Positions 1 through 7,500 of a DNA stretch of 45,883 bases are shown in pieces. The stretch is from assembly GCA_947489085.1 (NCBI GenBank), contig CANLCJ010000031.1, forward strand, positions 1-45,883, read 5' to 3'. Position 1 is the first letter of the stretch. Each line of letters opens with the position of its first letter. The position numbers and the translations under genes were made by a program. The stretch is from an uncultured Flavobacteriaceae bacterium (GTDB lineage: Bacteria > Bacteroidota > Bacteroidia > Flavobacteriales > Flavobacteriaceae). Under the pieces are notes generated by a model. It did not search any database and was not told the origin of the DNA. It saw nothing but the letters and a program-made list of their open reading frames with translations.

Positions 1-424
1 GGTTATAAAGTTTTTTTCCCATAATACAAATCTAATTCAATCACATAAATTCGTACCAATAAAACTAGACATTCCATGGCTTAACTATTTCTCGATAAGT
101 AAAGTGACTCATATCTGGGAAACCATAAAAATCATCAAGACGCATTTGGACTATAAACTCTTTAAATGGATGAAAAGTAAAGGTAGAAAGGCACATCGGA
201 AGCTACGCCAGCGCCCCTATGAAAATTTAGTTCGCTTTTATGGCCTACTAGACATAGAAAAGTATGCACGTCTTAAAACCCATGCGAAAGCTCAATGAAG
301 AATTCTATCGGTAAGCCGTGTGAGGGAAAACTTCAAGCACGGTTTGATGAAGGGGGTGCTGACAGTCTCGTAAATTTTACTAATTTAGTAAGAAGTTTAA
401 CGGAGCTGTCAGGCTCTACTCTAC
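1..424 (+). mobile_element. 3' end of a group II intron (maturase tail, domain V, domain VI)
   Basis: The segment holds the end of a maturase frame (stop at 298) followed by a domain V hairpin at 313-345. Its outer arms AAGCCGTG and CACGGTTT pair over eight positions around a GAAA-containing tip. A domain VI-like stem follows: TGACAG at 360-365 pairs with CTGTCA at 406-411, with an inner hairpin near 377-391. Order and spacing are those of bacterial group II introns, where the ORF lies in domain IV. The 3' splice site is placed near 424 (…CTCTAC) but could be several bases off. The 5' part of the intron lies outside the window. Confidence 0.8.
2..298 (+). CDS. Group II intron reverse transcriptase/maturase, C-terminal fragment (cut by window edge)
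   Basis: The frame is open from base 2, so the GTG at 104 is not the true start. This is the tail of a longer protein that begins outside the window. About 98 residues are visible. They are very basic (for example KWMKSKGRKAHRKLRQRP) and end in YARLKTHAKAQ, as expected for the RNA-binding thumb/maturase end of intron-encoded reverse transcriptases. No HNH endonuclease motif is visible after it. The stop lies 14 bases before domain V, the usual position of such ORFs. In the family, this protein folds the intron RNA for splicing and copies it during retrohoming. Identification rests mostly on the RNA domains next to it, because the visible protein part is poorly conserved in general. Confidence 0.7.
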   Translation, partial: VIKFFSHNTNLIQSHKFVPIKLDIPWLNYFSISKVTHIWETIKIIKTHLDYKLFKWMKSKGRKAHRKLRQRPYENLVRFYGLLDIEKYARLKTHAKAQ

Positions 425-440
425 GCATAAATACGAAAAA

Positions 441-968
441 ATGATTGAATCAGCATTTGATACCGTAAACTTAAATTATGAATCTTATCAATTCAGAGAA
501 GAACTTAGAAATGAATTTTATCTAAATGAGATTGAACCTTATGAACCTGGATTATGGGAATATAAGGGTAAATGGTACAATACTAAGTATGAATTATATA
601 TTGCAATTTTAGCATATGAAGCAGCAGAACAATTTGGAATACTTGATGTTGCTGGATTAATTGCAGTACTTACTGGCGCTCCTTTAATTCCGACTAGAAC
701 AAAATTTAAAGGATCAATCAAAGGAACATCTGTTGCATCGAAGTATCTCTCAAAAATACCTGGAGAATTTCCCTTTCGCGTGCCAACGGTTATAGGCTAT
801 CCAAAAATTATTGGAGGAAAAGGATTGAAGATTAGGTTAACCAAGATTATTGGAAGAATTATCGGTAGAGCTACTCCAATTATTGGATGGGGAGTTTTAA
901 CTTATGATTTAGGAAATATTTTTTATGATACCCAAATGGTATATAATCATATTGTAGATGCAGAATAA
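441..968 (+). CDS. Putative C-terminal toxin module of an intron-interrupted polymorphic toxin
   Basis: I do not recognise a named family. The protein has an acidic, aromatic N-terminal third and then two hydrophobic stretches: about residues 65-82, rich in Leu, Ile, Val and Ala, and a C-terminal stretch rich in Ile and Gly (RIIGRATPIIGWGVLTYDLG). There is no signal peptide. The ATG at 441 is probably not the biological start: the same frame is open upstream through CAT AAA TAC GAA AAA to the intron 3' end and beyond, to a TAA at 381. This suggests that it is the second exon of a larger secreted toxin whose body lies left of the intron. The DUF1493-like gene overlapping its end supports a toxin/immunity reading. 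A membrane-acting toxin is my inference from the hydrophobic C-terminus. Confidence 0.5.
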   Translation: MIESAFDTVNLNYESYQFREELRNEFYLNEIEPYEPGLWEYKGKWYNTKYELYIAILAYEAAEQFGILDVAGLIAVLTGAPLIPTRTKFKGSIKGTSVASKYLSKIPGEFPFRVPTVIGYPKIIGGKGLKIRLTKIIGRIIGRATPIIGWGVLTYDLGNIFYDTQMVYNHIVDAE

Positions 969-1308
969 AAATACTTTTGAGAGATTGGCAGATTTCATAG
1001 CTAAAGAATACTGTGTAAAAAAAGAAAAAATAAACCTTCAAACTACTTTAGGAATGGATCTTAAAATTGCAGGGGATGACGGAATAGAATTTTTAGAGAA
1101 ATTTTTAAACCATTTTAATATTAATTATGATGAAAATAGAGAATGGCAACTACATTTTGAGGATGAAGGTTTTGGACTAATTAATTTTATGGCTATTTAT
1201 AATTGGATTAGAGGAAAAAGAGATAATAGAGTTTATTATGATTTAACTATAGAGCATTTAGTAAAAGTAATTGATTTAGGATATTGGATTGATATGGAGG
1301 ATAAATAA
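958..1308 (+). CDS. DUF1493-like protein, putative immunity protein
   Basis: A 116-residue acidic protein without signal peptide or membrane segment. Its pattern resembles DUF1493: an N-terminal helix, then LGMDLKIAGDDGIEFLEKF (acyl-carrier-like DxxxxGDD core), an aromatic/acidic stretch and a closing DLTIEHLVKVIDLGYWID. The ATG overlaps the preceding frame by 11 bases, so translation of the two is probably coupled. A small acidic protein encoded directly after a toxin-like module is the usual layout of an immunity gene. The DUF1493 match is from memory of the family pattern, and immunity function is inferred from context alone. Confidence 0.55.
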   Translation: MQNKNTFERLADFIAKEYCVKKEKINLQTTLGMDLKIAGDDGIEFLEKFLNHFNINYDENREWQLHFEDEGFGLINFMAIYNWIRGKRDNRVYYDLTIEHLVKVIDLGYWIDMEDK

Positions 1309-1443
1309 GTACTTATGCCAACACAGGTAACCGTTGCACAAGTCCATAATTTCCTAAAAAATGGTTTAAATAAGGCACTCTAAGGGCATTTCTAGCTTTA
1401 TTTCCTTATCTAAATATAGATTTTAGAAGACTTAAATTTGATA

Positions 1444-1738
1444 CTAGAGGCTTAAAATTCTCCTTTTGTAGAACATATATAAAAACAGTTGTCCTGCACT
1501 ACTTTTTACCCTATTTTGAGTGAACTTCAGGTATTTTTTAAGGTTATAAGCTATAACAGAGAGCTGAATGCTTGTATTGGCCTGTACTTATCCCTATAGT
1601 ATTTATTTTTCGTAAGCCCATAAACTGAGTAAGCGTTCCAAAAACAGGTTCTACGGTACTTTGCCGTTTTGCTTTCATCACTCTACCTGTAGTGTGGCCT
1701 ATCCCTCTAGTAAAACACATAAAATTACATGTATGCAA
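1444..1738 (-). pseudogene. IS1182-type DDE transposase, C-terminal remnant with frameshift
   Basis: Read on the minus strand, the frame from 1738 gives MKAKRQSTVEPVFGTLTQF, which is the conserved Arg-Gln-x-x-Val-Glu-Pro-x-Phe-Gly block near the end of IS1182/IS5-like transposases and holds the catalytic Glu. Around 1583-1590 the match jumps by one base into another frame that continues ANTSIQLSVIAYNLKKYLKF, the usual transposase ending, with a stop at 1444-1446. The N-terminal catalytic half is absent, so this is a dead fragment. It fits with the neighbouring intron as a sign of past insertions in this region. Confidence 0.75.
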
Positions 1739-1785
1739 CTGTAAATCATTTTAAGATTATAAAAGGGCATTAGCTTTATAGTGTA

Positions 1786-1811
1786 AATAACATGCACTAA
1801 TGCATGTTATT
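1786..1811. repeat. Perfect 11-bp inverted repeat with 4-base loop
   Basis: AATAACATGCA at 1786-1796 is exactly complementary to TGCATGTTATT at 1801-1811, with loop CTAA. It could be a hairpin left by an insertion element or a weak terminator. No T-run follows directly on either strand. Confidence 0.5.
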
Positions 1812-1987
1812 CAATTGTTTTGCGCAGTTTAGCCAAAATCCAGCAAAAAAGAAAGACTGATAATGCCTGACTTTTTAAACATTGACTTGAATAGAAAAGT
1901 AGAGATAAGCTTTCTAAAAAAACAAAATTTTTGGATAAACTCGCATGTCTATGTTACAATATAGAGTTTTGCGAAGGAGGATTTGAA

Positions 1988-2020
1988 AAAGAGCTTAACT
2001 GGATAAAAGTTAAGCTCTTT
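1988..2020 (-). terminator. Rho-independent terminator of the PA2169-type gene
   Basis: A perfect 13-bp stem (AAAGAGCTTAACT at 1988-2000 with its complement at 2008-2020) and a 7-base loop. Read on the minus strand it is followed by TTTTTC. It lies 35 bases after the stop of the minus-strand gene ending at 2055. Confidence 0.85.
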
Positions 2021-2054
2021 GTAAGCGGTTAGTTTTATGGTGTATGCAAAACTA

Positions 2055-2507
2055 TTAGTAAATGTTCTCTAGATAATCGGCCTTGTTGTAACTGGCTTCG
2101 ATGGCATTTTTTTGTTGTAATAGCATGTTTTTAACTGGTGCATCTAGCTCGCAAGACTCTAACACGTCTTGATAATCTTCGATGGCAGCTTTTTCGCCAG
2201 TTCTAACTTCTTCTAGCATAGCCTCGTCATCTTCGCTAGAAAAGAAGGCTTTAGTATCGATCCAAGCCCTGTGTAAATTGCCTTTTACGCTGCCTGCATC
2301 CTCTGTAATGTCCAATCCTTTTTGTCTTAAAATGCTAGATAATTCGTTGACGTGGCTACTACGCTCTCTAGCCTTTTCCGTAAAAAAAGATTTTAGTCTA
2401 GGGCTCTCTACATGTTCTGCGACTTTTTTAAAGCCTTTTTCGGCATCATAAGCTTTACCAATAAGATCGTTAAGTTTGTTTTCTGTGGTTTCATTAAAAA
2501 TTCCCAT
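2055..2507 (-). CDS. PA2169-type four-helix-bundle protein (DUF2383)
   Basis: A 150-residue soluble, helix-rich acidic protein with no signal peptide. It resembles the PA2169/DUF2383 family of ferritin-like four-helix bundles: an opening NDLIGKAYDAEKGFKKVAEH, then a central EKARERSSHVNELSSIL helix with Glu and His, and a closing helix with EKAAIEDYQDVL. The ATG at 2507 (MGIFNETTENKL) is chosen because this is where the family pattern begins. An ATG at 2549 would add 14 poorly conserved residues. The function of the family is unsettled; members are often stress-associated. The gene stands alone and has its own terminator. Confidence 0.8.
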   Translation of the reverse strand: MGIFNETTENKLNDLIGKAYDAEKGFKKVAEHVESPRLKSFFTEKARERSSHVNELSSILRQKGLDITEDAGSVKGNLHRAWIDTKAFFSSEDDEAMLEEVRTGEKAAIEDYQDVLESCELDAPVKNMLLQQKNAIEASYNKADYLENIY

Positions 2508-3010
2508 AATAGTTTTTTTATTTAAGTTAATAGAATATGGTGTTGTCAACCGTACTTCTTAAGTGTCAAGTTACCAGTTGTTTTCAATTTTAATTGACAC
2601 AAAAAATAGGAATTTGAACCCATCTCGAGAATTGGAGCTTAAGAGTTATCTTTTGCATGGATAGCGCAATAGCTTACTAAGCTGATGGCATTTTTTTTAA
2701 TGTGTAGTGGTGCGGAATAATAGGGTTGCTTGATGCTGAAAGCGAAAAGAAGTGCAATGGCATCTTTTTGTAATGTGGTAACACTAGAGGAGGTTCATCT
2801 GTTTAAAACACAAAACCGTGTGTAAACAGTTAGACAAATAGAAGGACTGAGTAACGGTATACATCTACAAACAAAAAAACCGCATGTACGCGGTCTCTTT
2901 TTCTATTATTTCACGTTAAAAAATGAAATATGACTAAGTTTTGATTTTTTGCCTTAGACTAGCGAAACATAATTCAATACATTTATACGAAACTATTAGC
3001 CATAAACGAA
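2508..3010. other. Intergenic region with an imperfect direct repeat
   Basis: About 500 bases without a gene I can support. A 20-base motif beginning ATGGCAT and ending TAATGTG occurs at 2685-2704 and again, imperfectly, at 2757-2777. TTGACA-like words occur between 2540 and 2600 upstream of the PA2169-type gene. A hairpin at 2879-2894 serves as terminator. Nothing else is recognisable. Confidence 0.5.
2879..2894 (-). terminator. Terminator hairpin downstream of the YqaE gene
   Basis: ACCGC at 2879-2883 pairs with GCGGT at 2890-2894. On the minus strand the stem is followed by a run of seven T. It sits about 115 bases after the stop of the small gene at 3011-3163. A T-rich stretch on the plus side suggests it may work in both directions. 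Confidence 0.6.
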
Positions 3011-3163
3011 CTATTTATTAACGATAAAAGCATGAATAACTCCAGGTATCCAACCAAGCAAAGTACAAATAATGCTAACAAGTAATTTGCCAGAAATGCC
3101 GTGGTTTAACGCGACAGCTACAGGTGGGAAAAGAATATTTAAAATAACGGTTAATACAGACAT
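3011..3163 (-). CDS. YqaE/Pmp3 family small membrane protein
   Basis: A 50-residue protein of two membrane helices. It begins MSVLTVILNILFPPVAVALN and contains CTLLGWIPGVIHAFIV, the Pro-Pro-x-x-Val and Gly-Trp-x-Pro-Gly-x-x-His-Ala hallmarks of the YqaE/Pmp3 (UPF0057) family. These proteins sit in the cytoplasmic membrane. Yeast Pmp3 affects membrane potential and salt tolerance, and bacterial members are usually stress-induced. It is monocistronic. A second, more divergent copy lies at 28640-28798. Confidence 0.9.
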   Translation of the reverse strand: MSVLTVILNILFPPVAVALNHGISGKLLVSIICTLLGWIPGVIHAFIVNK

Positions 3164-3249
3164 CGTTTTTTAAAATTTTGGTTTCACCAAAAATAGGGTA
3201 AATCTTAAGTGTGTATTAACCGCATTCAAGTTTAAATATACTTTGTGGC

Positions 3250-4446
3250 TTAAAGCGTAATTGTGTTTCTATAAATAAAAGACAAGGCAAACGTAATTAC
3301 AGAAATTATAATACCAAACATAAATACAAGATATGTGTAACGTAAGAGCCTGTATTTAGAGTCTAAAACAGAACCTAGGTAATACAAATCTGTAGTTAGT
3401 GTATTGTAAACATCTTTTTTGTTTTTTATAAGCGAAATAAATGCAGACTGGTATTTTTCCAATTCCATTTTGTGAAAATTTCCAAAAAAAGCAAGATTAA
3501 CATTTTTCTCTCTAAGGTCTTTCTTTGTAAATTCTCCGCGTGTTACATTTGGCTGAGTTGCTTTAATAGACATAATCATGGAGATTATAGAAAATACCAA
3601 AAATACTATTGTAGGCAATATCATAAACCTATTAGCAGGATCGTTGAGTTTTGATACTGTGTTTGCCAAAACCAACGAAATAATTATAGCATTAACAGAT
3701 AACAATATATTGGCTTTGGTATCGGCAATGTCACTCAGTTTTATATGGTTTCGAAGTGCTACACGATACAATGTTTGTATGCTGCGTTCTGGACTGTCGT
3801 TTTTATATTTTGCTTTGTATTTGGCTTTAAGTTCTTCCTTGTTGTCAAGCTGCCTAAGTTTCGACTTATCGTTTAACAAGGTAGCGAGTGTTTTTCGTTT
3901 TATTAAATTGTATTTGCTTAAAGCAAAAGCAGTAAAATAACGGTGTTGCGACAATAACTCAATTTGATAACTTAACCAGTCTTCCTCAGTAAATTTTTGT
4001 GCTGTTACAGTTTCAATTTCATGGCGCAAAAGACTACTTTTTTTAGCAAACTTTTTTTCTCCATAATCTGAAAAATAAATATCTAAAACGTACTGCTGCA
4101 ATTTATTTTTTGGAGTTTTATGAGCGATGCTTTCGAGACACTCTAAAGTGTTTGATTTAACAGCGCCCTCCACCTTTTCAGTATTAAAAAAAGTTGTTGC
4201 ACAGGCTATACTGGCAGGGTAAGGGGCACTGTAATTCTCGGCAAAGCCAGTTGCACTAAACAGCAACGCTAATTGAATTGTTGCAGTATCTGTGTCGTTT
4301 AACTCTGGCTGATCCTCAAATATGTTATTTGCTTTCGAGATAAGCTTTTGCGTAAACTCATAATTATGATAAAACAAACTTGTAGTATCCTTTGTGCGGT
4401 AATACTCTTGAATAAAGTTTGTGGCATTTTGTATCAAATCAATCAT
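3250..4446 (-). CDS. Pycsar-effector-like (PycTM) membrane protein with a degenerate HD domain
   Basis: A 398-residue protein. Residues about 1-175 resemble an HD phosphohydrolase, but the metal ligands are gone: YHNYEFTQ stands where YHNxxHT is expected, and LLFSATGF where the His-Asp pair (FHDxG) is expected. Residues about 220-398 match the PycTM/DUF5706 domain, with the signature RNHIKLSDIADTKANILLSV, two membrane helices (about 250-295) and a last helix near 370-392. PycTM proteins are effectors that damage the membrane when triggered by cyclic pyrimidine nucleotides in Pycsar phage defence. HD-PycTM proteins are also common stand-alone genes in flavobacteria. No uridylate or cytidylate cyclase gene is in the window, so a defence role here is open. 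It is monocistronic. Confidence 0.8.
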   Translation of the reverse strand: MIDLIQNATNFIQEYYRTKDTTSLFYHNYEFTQKLISKANNIFEDQPELNDTDTATIQLALLFSATGFAENYSAPYPASIACATTFFNTEKVEGAVKSNTLECLESIAHKTPKNKLQQYVLDIYFSDYGEKKFAKKSSLLRHEIETVTAQKFTEEDWLSYQIELLSQHRYFTAFALSKYNLIKRKTLATLLNDKSKLRQLDNKEELKAKYKAKYKNDSPERSIQTLYRVALRNHIKLSDIADTKANILLSVNAIIISLVLANTVSKLNDPANRFMILPTIVFLVFSIISMIMSIKATQPNVTRGEFTKKDLREKNVNLAFFGNFHKMELEKYQSAFISLIKNKKDVYNTLTTDLYYLGSVLDSKYRLLRYTYLVFMFGIIISVITFALSFIYRNTITL

Positions 4447-4584
4447 ATATTATACATTCTATTTTTAAACTAAAGCACTATTGATTTATAAATATTATAA
4501 AAATATAAGATACTTTTTTTAATACTAATACATTTAATTATTTAGTTAAGTTACTCAATATTTTAAATTTGGTTTGCCCTTGTG

Positions 4585-7500
4585 TTAGAGCTTGAATTTA
4601 AAATTAAAAGAGAAACGCAATCCATCTACACTATTAAATAAATTGAATACACCAGCAGCAGAAGCAGCAGATGAAACCCAAAAACCACCCCCGTAAGACT
4701 GGTGCCATGTGTTCGATGAGGTGTTATTAACCCATACACGACCTACATCGTAACCTCCAAAAACACCGAATTGTAGTGGTATTGTTTTAGTTTTAAAAGA
4801 ATTAAAGCTATACCTTAAATCTGCATTACCAACCAGTGCATTTTGCCCAGTAAAACGTTGCAATCTAAAACCTCTTAAGCCTGTGCGCCCTCCAATACTT
4901 GCCGCTTGATAAAATATAATATCGTTACCAACACGAAGCTGCGTGCTTGCATTTGTTTTTAAAACGAGTTTTCTGTTTTTAGAAATACTGTTGTAAAAAC
5001 CGATACTAGAATTGAGGTAGCCAAATGTAGAATCGCTGGCATCTAAATCTGTTTTAGCACCTAAGTCCACATGAAATTTCATGCCTCGAGTAGGGTTGAT
5101 AGCGTCGTCTACACTCTCGTAATTAAATATACTTTCTAAACCAGCAAAATAGCGACGTTCGTAAAAATCGGTATTGGTTACAGGCACGAGATTTGTTATA
5201 AATCGGTTTGGTGTGTCTTCTATTCGAATGCCTTCTAAAATAGCTCTAAATCCAAAATCGCTACCAAAAATTCCTTTTCTAAGCAGTCCAACTTTCAAAT
5301 TAAAAATACTGGTTCTTACTCTATTAAAATCAAGACCATCATCGTCATCATTGTTATCGGTATCATTTCCAAAGCCAAAAAAGTTACGGGCAAAGTTATT
5401 TGAGGTGTATAAACTCTCCACGCGCAAGTTCCATCGGTTTTTCACGTTAAATTCACCTTTGTAATTTACATCGAAACCTTCTGTAGCAAAATAATAACCA
5501 AATCTTATTTTGTGCTGAGCGGTAAAGGGGTTGCGCTCAAAACCATACTTGGTTTTTGTAATTGCAAAACCTGTTAAAATACCATCGTCTGGATTAAACC
5601 CTAATAGAGGGGAAAATATACCAGTACTGTAATTGTATTTTTTATAGTCAAAAATATTATTGTTGTAATAGTTGGTAAAATTTACATCAGCACCGTTCTT
5701 AGCTAAAATAGTGTTTGGCTTAGTTTTGTGGTCGTATATTTTTATACGTTTACCACTATCTATTTGGTAACTGTCCTTTTCTTGTCCTCCAATTATTCTA
5801 ATTTTTATGGGCTTTTTGGCTTTTCCAGTAACAGTAAAATGGTCTTTATCATCCAAACCATAAATCCAGATTTCTTTAGTTTGCTCACGGCTAAATGTTC
5901 TGTCTACTAGTACTTCTGCGCGTTTGCCGTTTTTATTTCTATGTATTACAATTTGAGTTGTCGCGTCGGGTTTTCTAGTTACATCTATAAAGTCGTCTTT
6001 ATCTGTTCCCGTTAGTATTACAAGTTTTGTTAGGAAGTTGTAATAGCGTTTTGCAATTTGGTCTAAATTGTTTTTTCTATTACTAAAATGGCGTTTAATA
6101 GCTTCTAGCTTCTCATCTTTTGCGGCCTGAGGTAAATTAGAAAAGGCTTGCTCTATAATAGCCTCGTTAAGGTTTTGTTGTATAAATTTGGCTTGCTTTA
6201 CCCAGTCTTCTTTGTTGGCTTGTTGCAATAGTATGCGGTCTAATTTTACACCAGCAGTATTCATCCATTGTATGTCTCCATCGTCCAAATCGTCATCATA
6301 AACTTGCAATTGTTTAGAGGGGCTAGATATAAACCTTACTATATTTAAAAGCCCGCCATCGAAATTAGAAAATACCTGGTCGCGATCTCTTGGAATTGGT
6401 CTGTACAGCTTGTCGCCGTTAGGCTGGTCGAACTGTGCCCAACGCCATTGGTCTTGGTGCCTGTCCCAATCTCCAAGAAGCATGTCGAAAAGTCTAGCTC
6501 TTATAAAAGCAGCTTCATCAATCTTATACTTTTCGTCTTTTCTTATTTTTTCGATAATATCGTGAGTGCTCTCGATATCGTCTGCATAACCAAAAGTGCG
6601 TTCTTCGGTATAACTGTCTTCCGGACGTTCTTCAATAAGGTATAACTCATCGCCATACTCTTCATTATATTTACCTAAATGGTCGTGTTTGGGTATGTAG
6701 TATAATTTGGGGTTGGTGTGTAACACATCTATGGCTTTAGAAAGTTCTGGAACAGCCAAAAACGCATAGGGGTGAGATGAGGTGTAGAAATCTAAGATTA
6801 AATCTTCAACTTTTGTTCTTTCGAAATCGTCTTGAATGTATTTGTCTTTAAAGAGAACGGTTTGAAGGTATTGTGTGGCACTTTTTCTTAATGCACGCAT
6901 GTTAAGTTGTTTGCCATCTTTTGTTTTTAAACGAAGTGATCGCGTTTGGTGGCCTCCTCCTTTTCTCACTACTTCTAATCCGCCGTAAAGCGTATCTAAA
7001 GTTGCTACCCTAGCTTTTATTTTAGTGCTATAAAGTGCCCTGTAATGTTTTCCCCATAACGATTTGAAAAACTCTGTTTTTTCCGTTTCTTCTTCGGTAT
7101 ATATAGAAGCTTCGATAGTTTTAGGAAACGTATTAGTGTATTTGGCAGGTGTAAATGTTTTTCGCGGTGGGAAAACTTCTTTTTGGTAAAGTAAAGTTGG
7201 CTTATTATTCTCGTAGCCAAAAAACTGAGCCCATGCACTGCCGTCTTTGTATATAGTAAACTCTGCAAAACCTTCTTTTCCATAAGAAAAGAGGCCATTG
7301 TTATTTAATGCGGCATCAGAATGTTTAGAAGCTGCACCAGAGACAATTTGTTTTACGTATTCGTCCTCAATATATTGTAATGAATGCTCGTGTCCGGAAA
7401 CAACAATAAGATTTTTATAATCTACCAATAGAGTTTCTAATCGGTTCATGAGTTCATTGTAACGTTCGTTATAACGGTCTTGAATGGAAACACCGCCTTG

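Larger units (their letters stand above)
1739..2054. other. Non-coding gap between transposase remnant and PA2169-type gene
   Basis: No convincing gene on either strand. It contains two hairpins listed separately (1786-1811 and 1988-2020). The remainder is AT-rich sequence without recognisable similarity, possibly further IS debris. Confidence 0.6.

Noticed and set aside
104-298. A complete 64-residue gene starting with GTG
   Set aside because: The frame is open to the left edge of the window, so this is the tail of a longer maturase and not a small gene.
3578-3940. Plus-strand 120-codon frame
   Set aside because: It lies wholly antisense to the PycTM-like gene, which has clear domain motifs.
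3250-4446. A complete Pycsar phage-defence system
   Set aside because: No cyclase gene is nearby. Only an effector-like protein is present, so a full system is not claimed.
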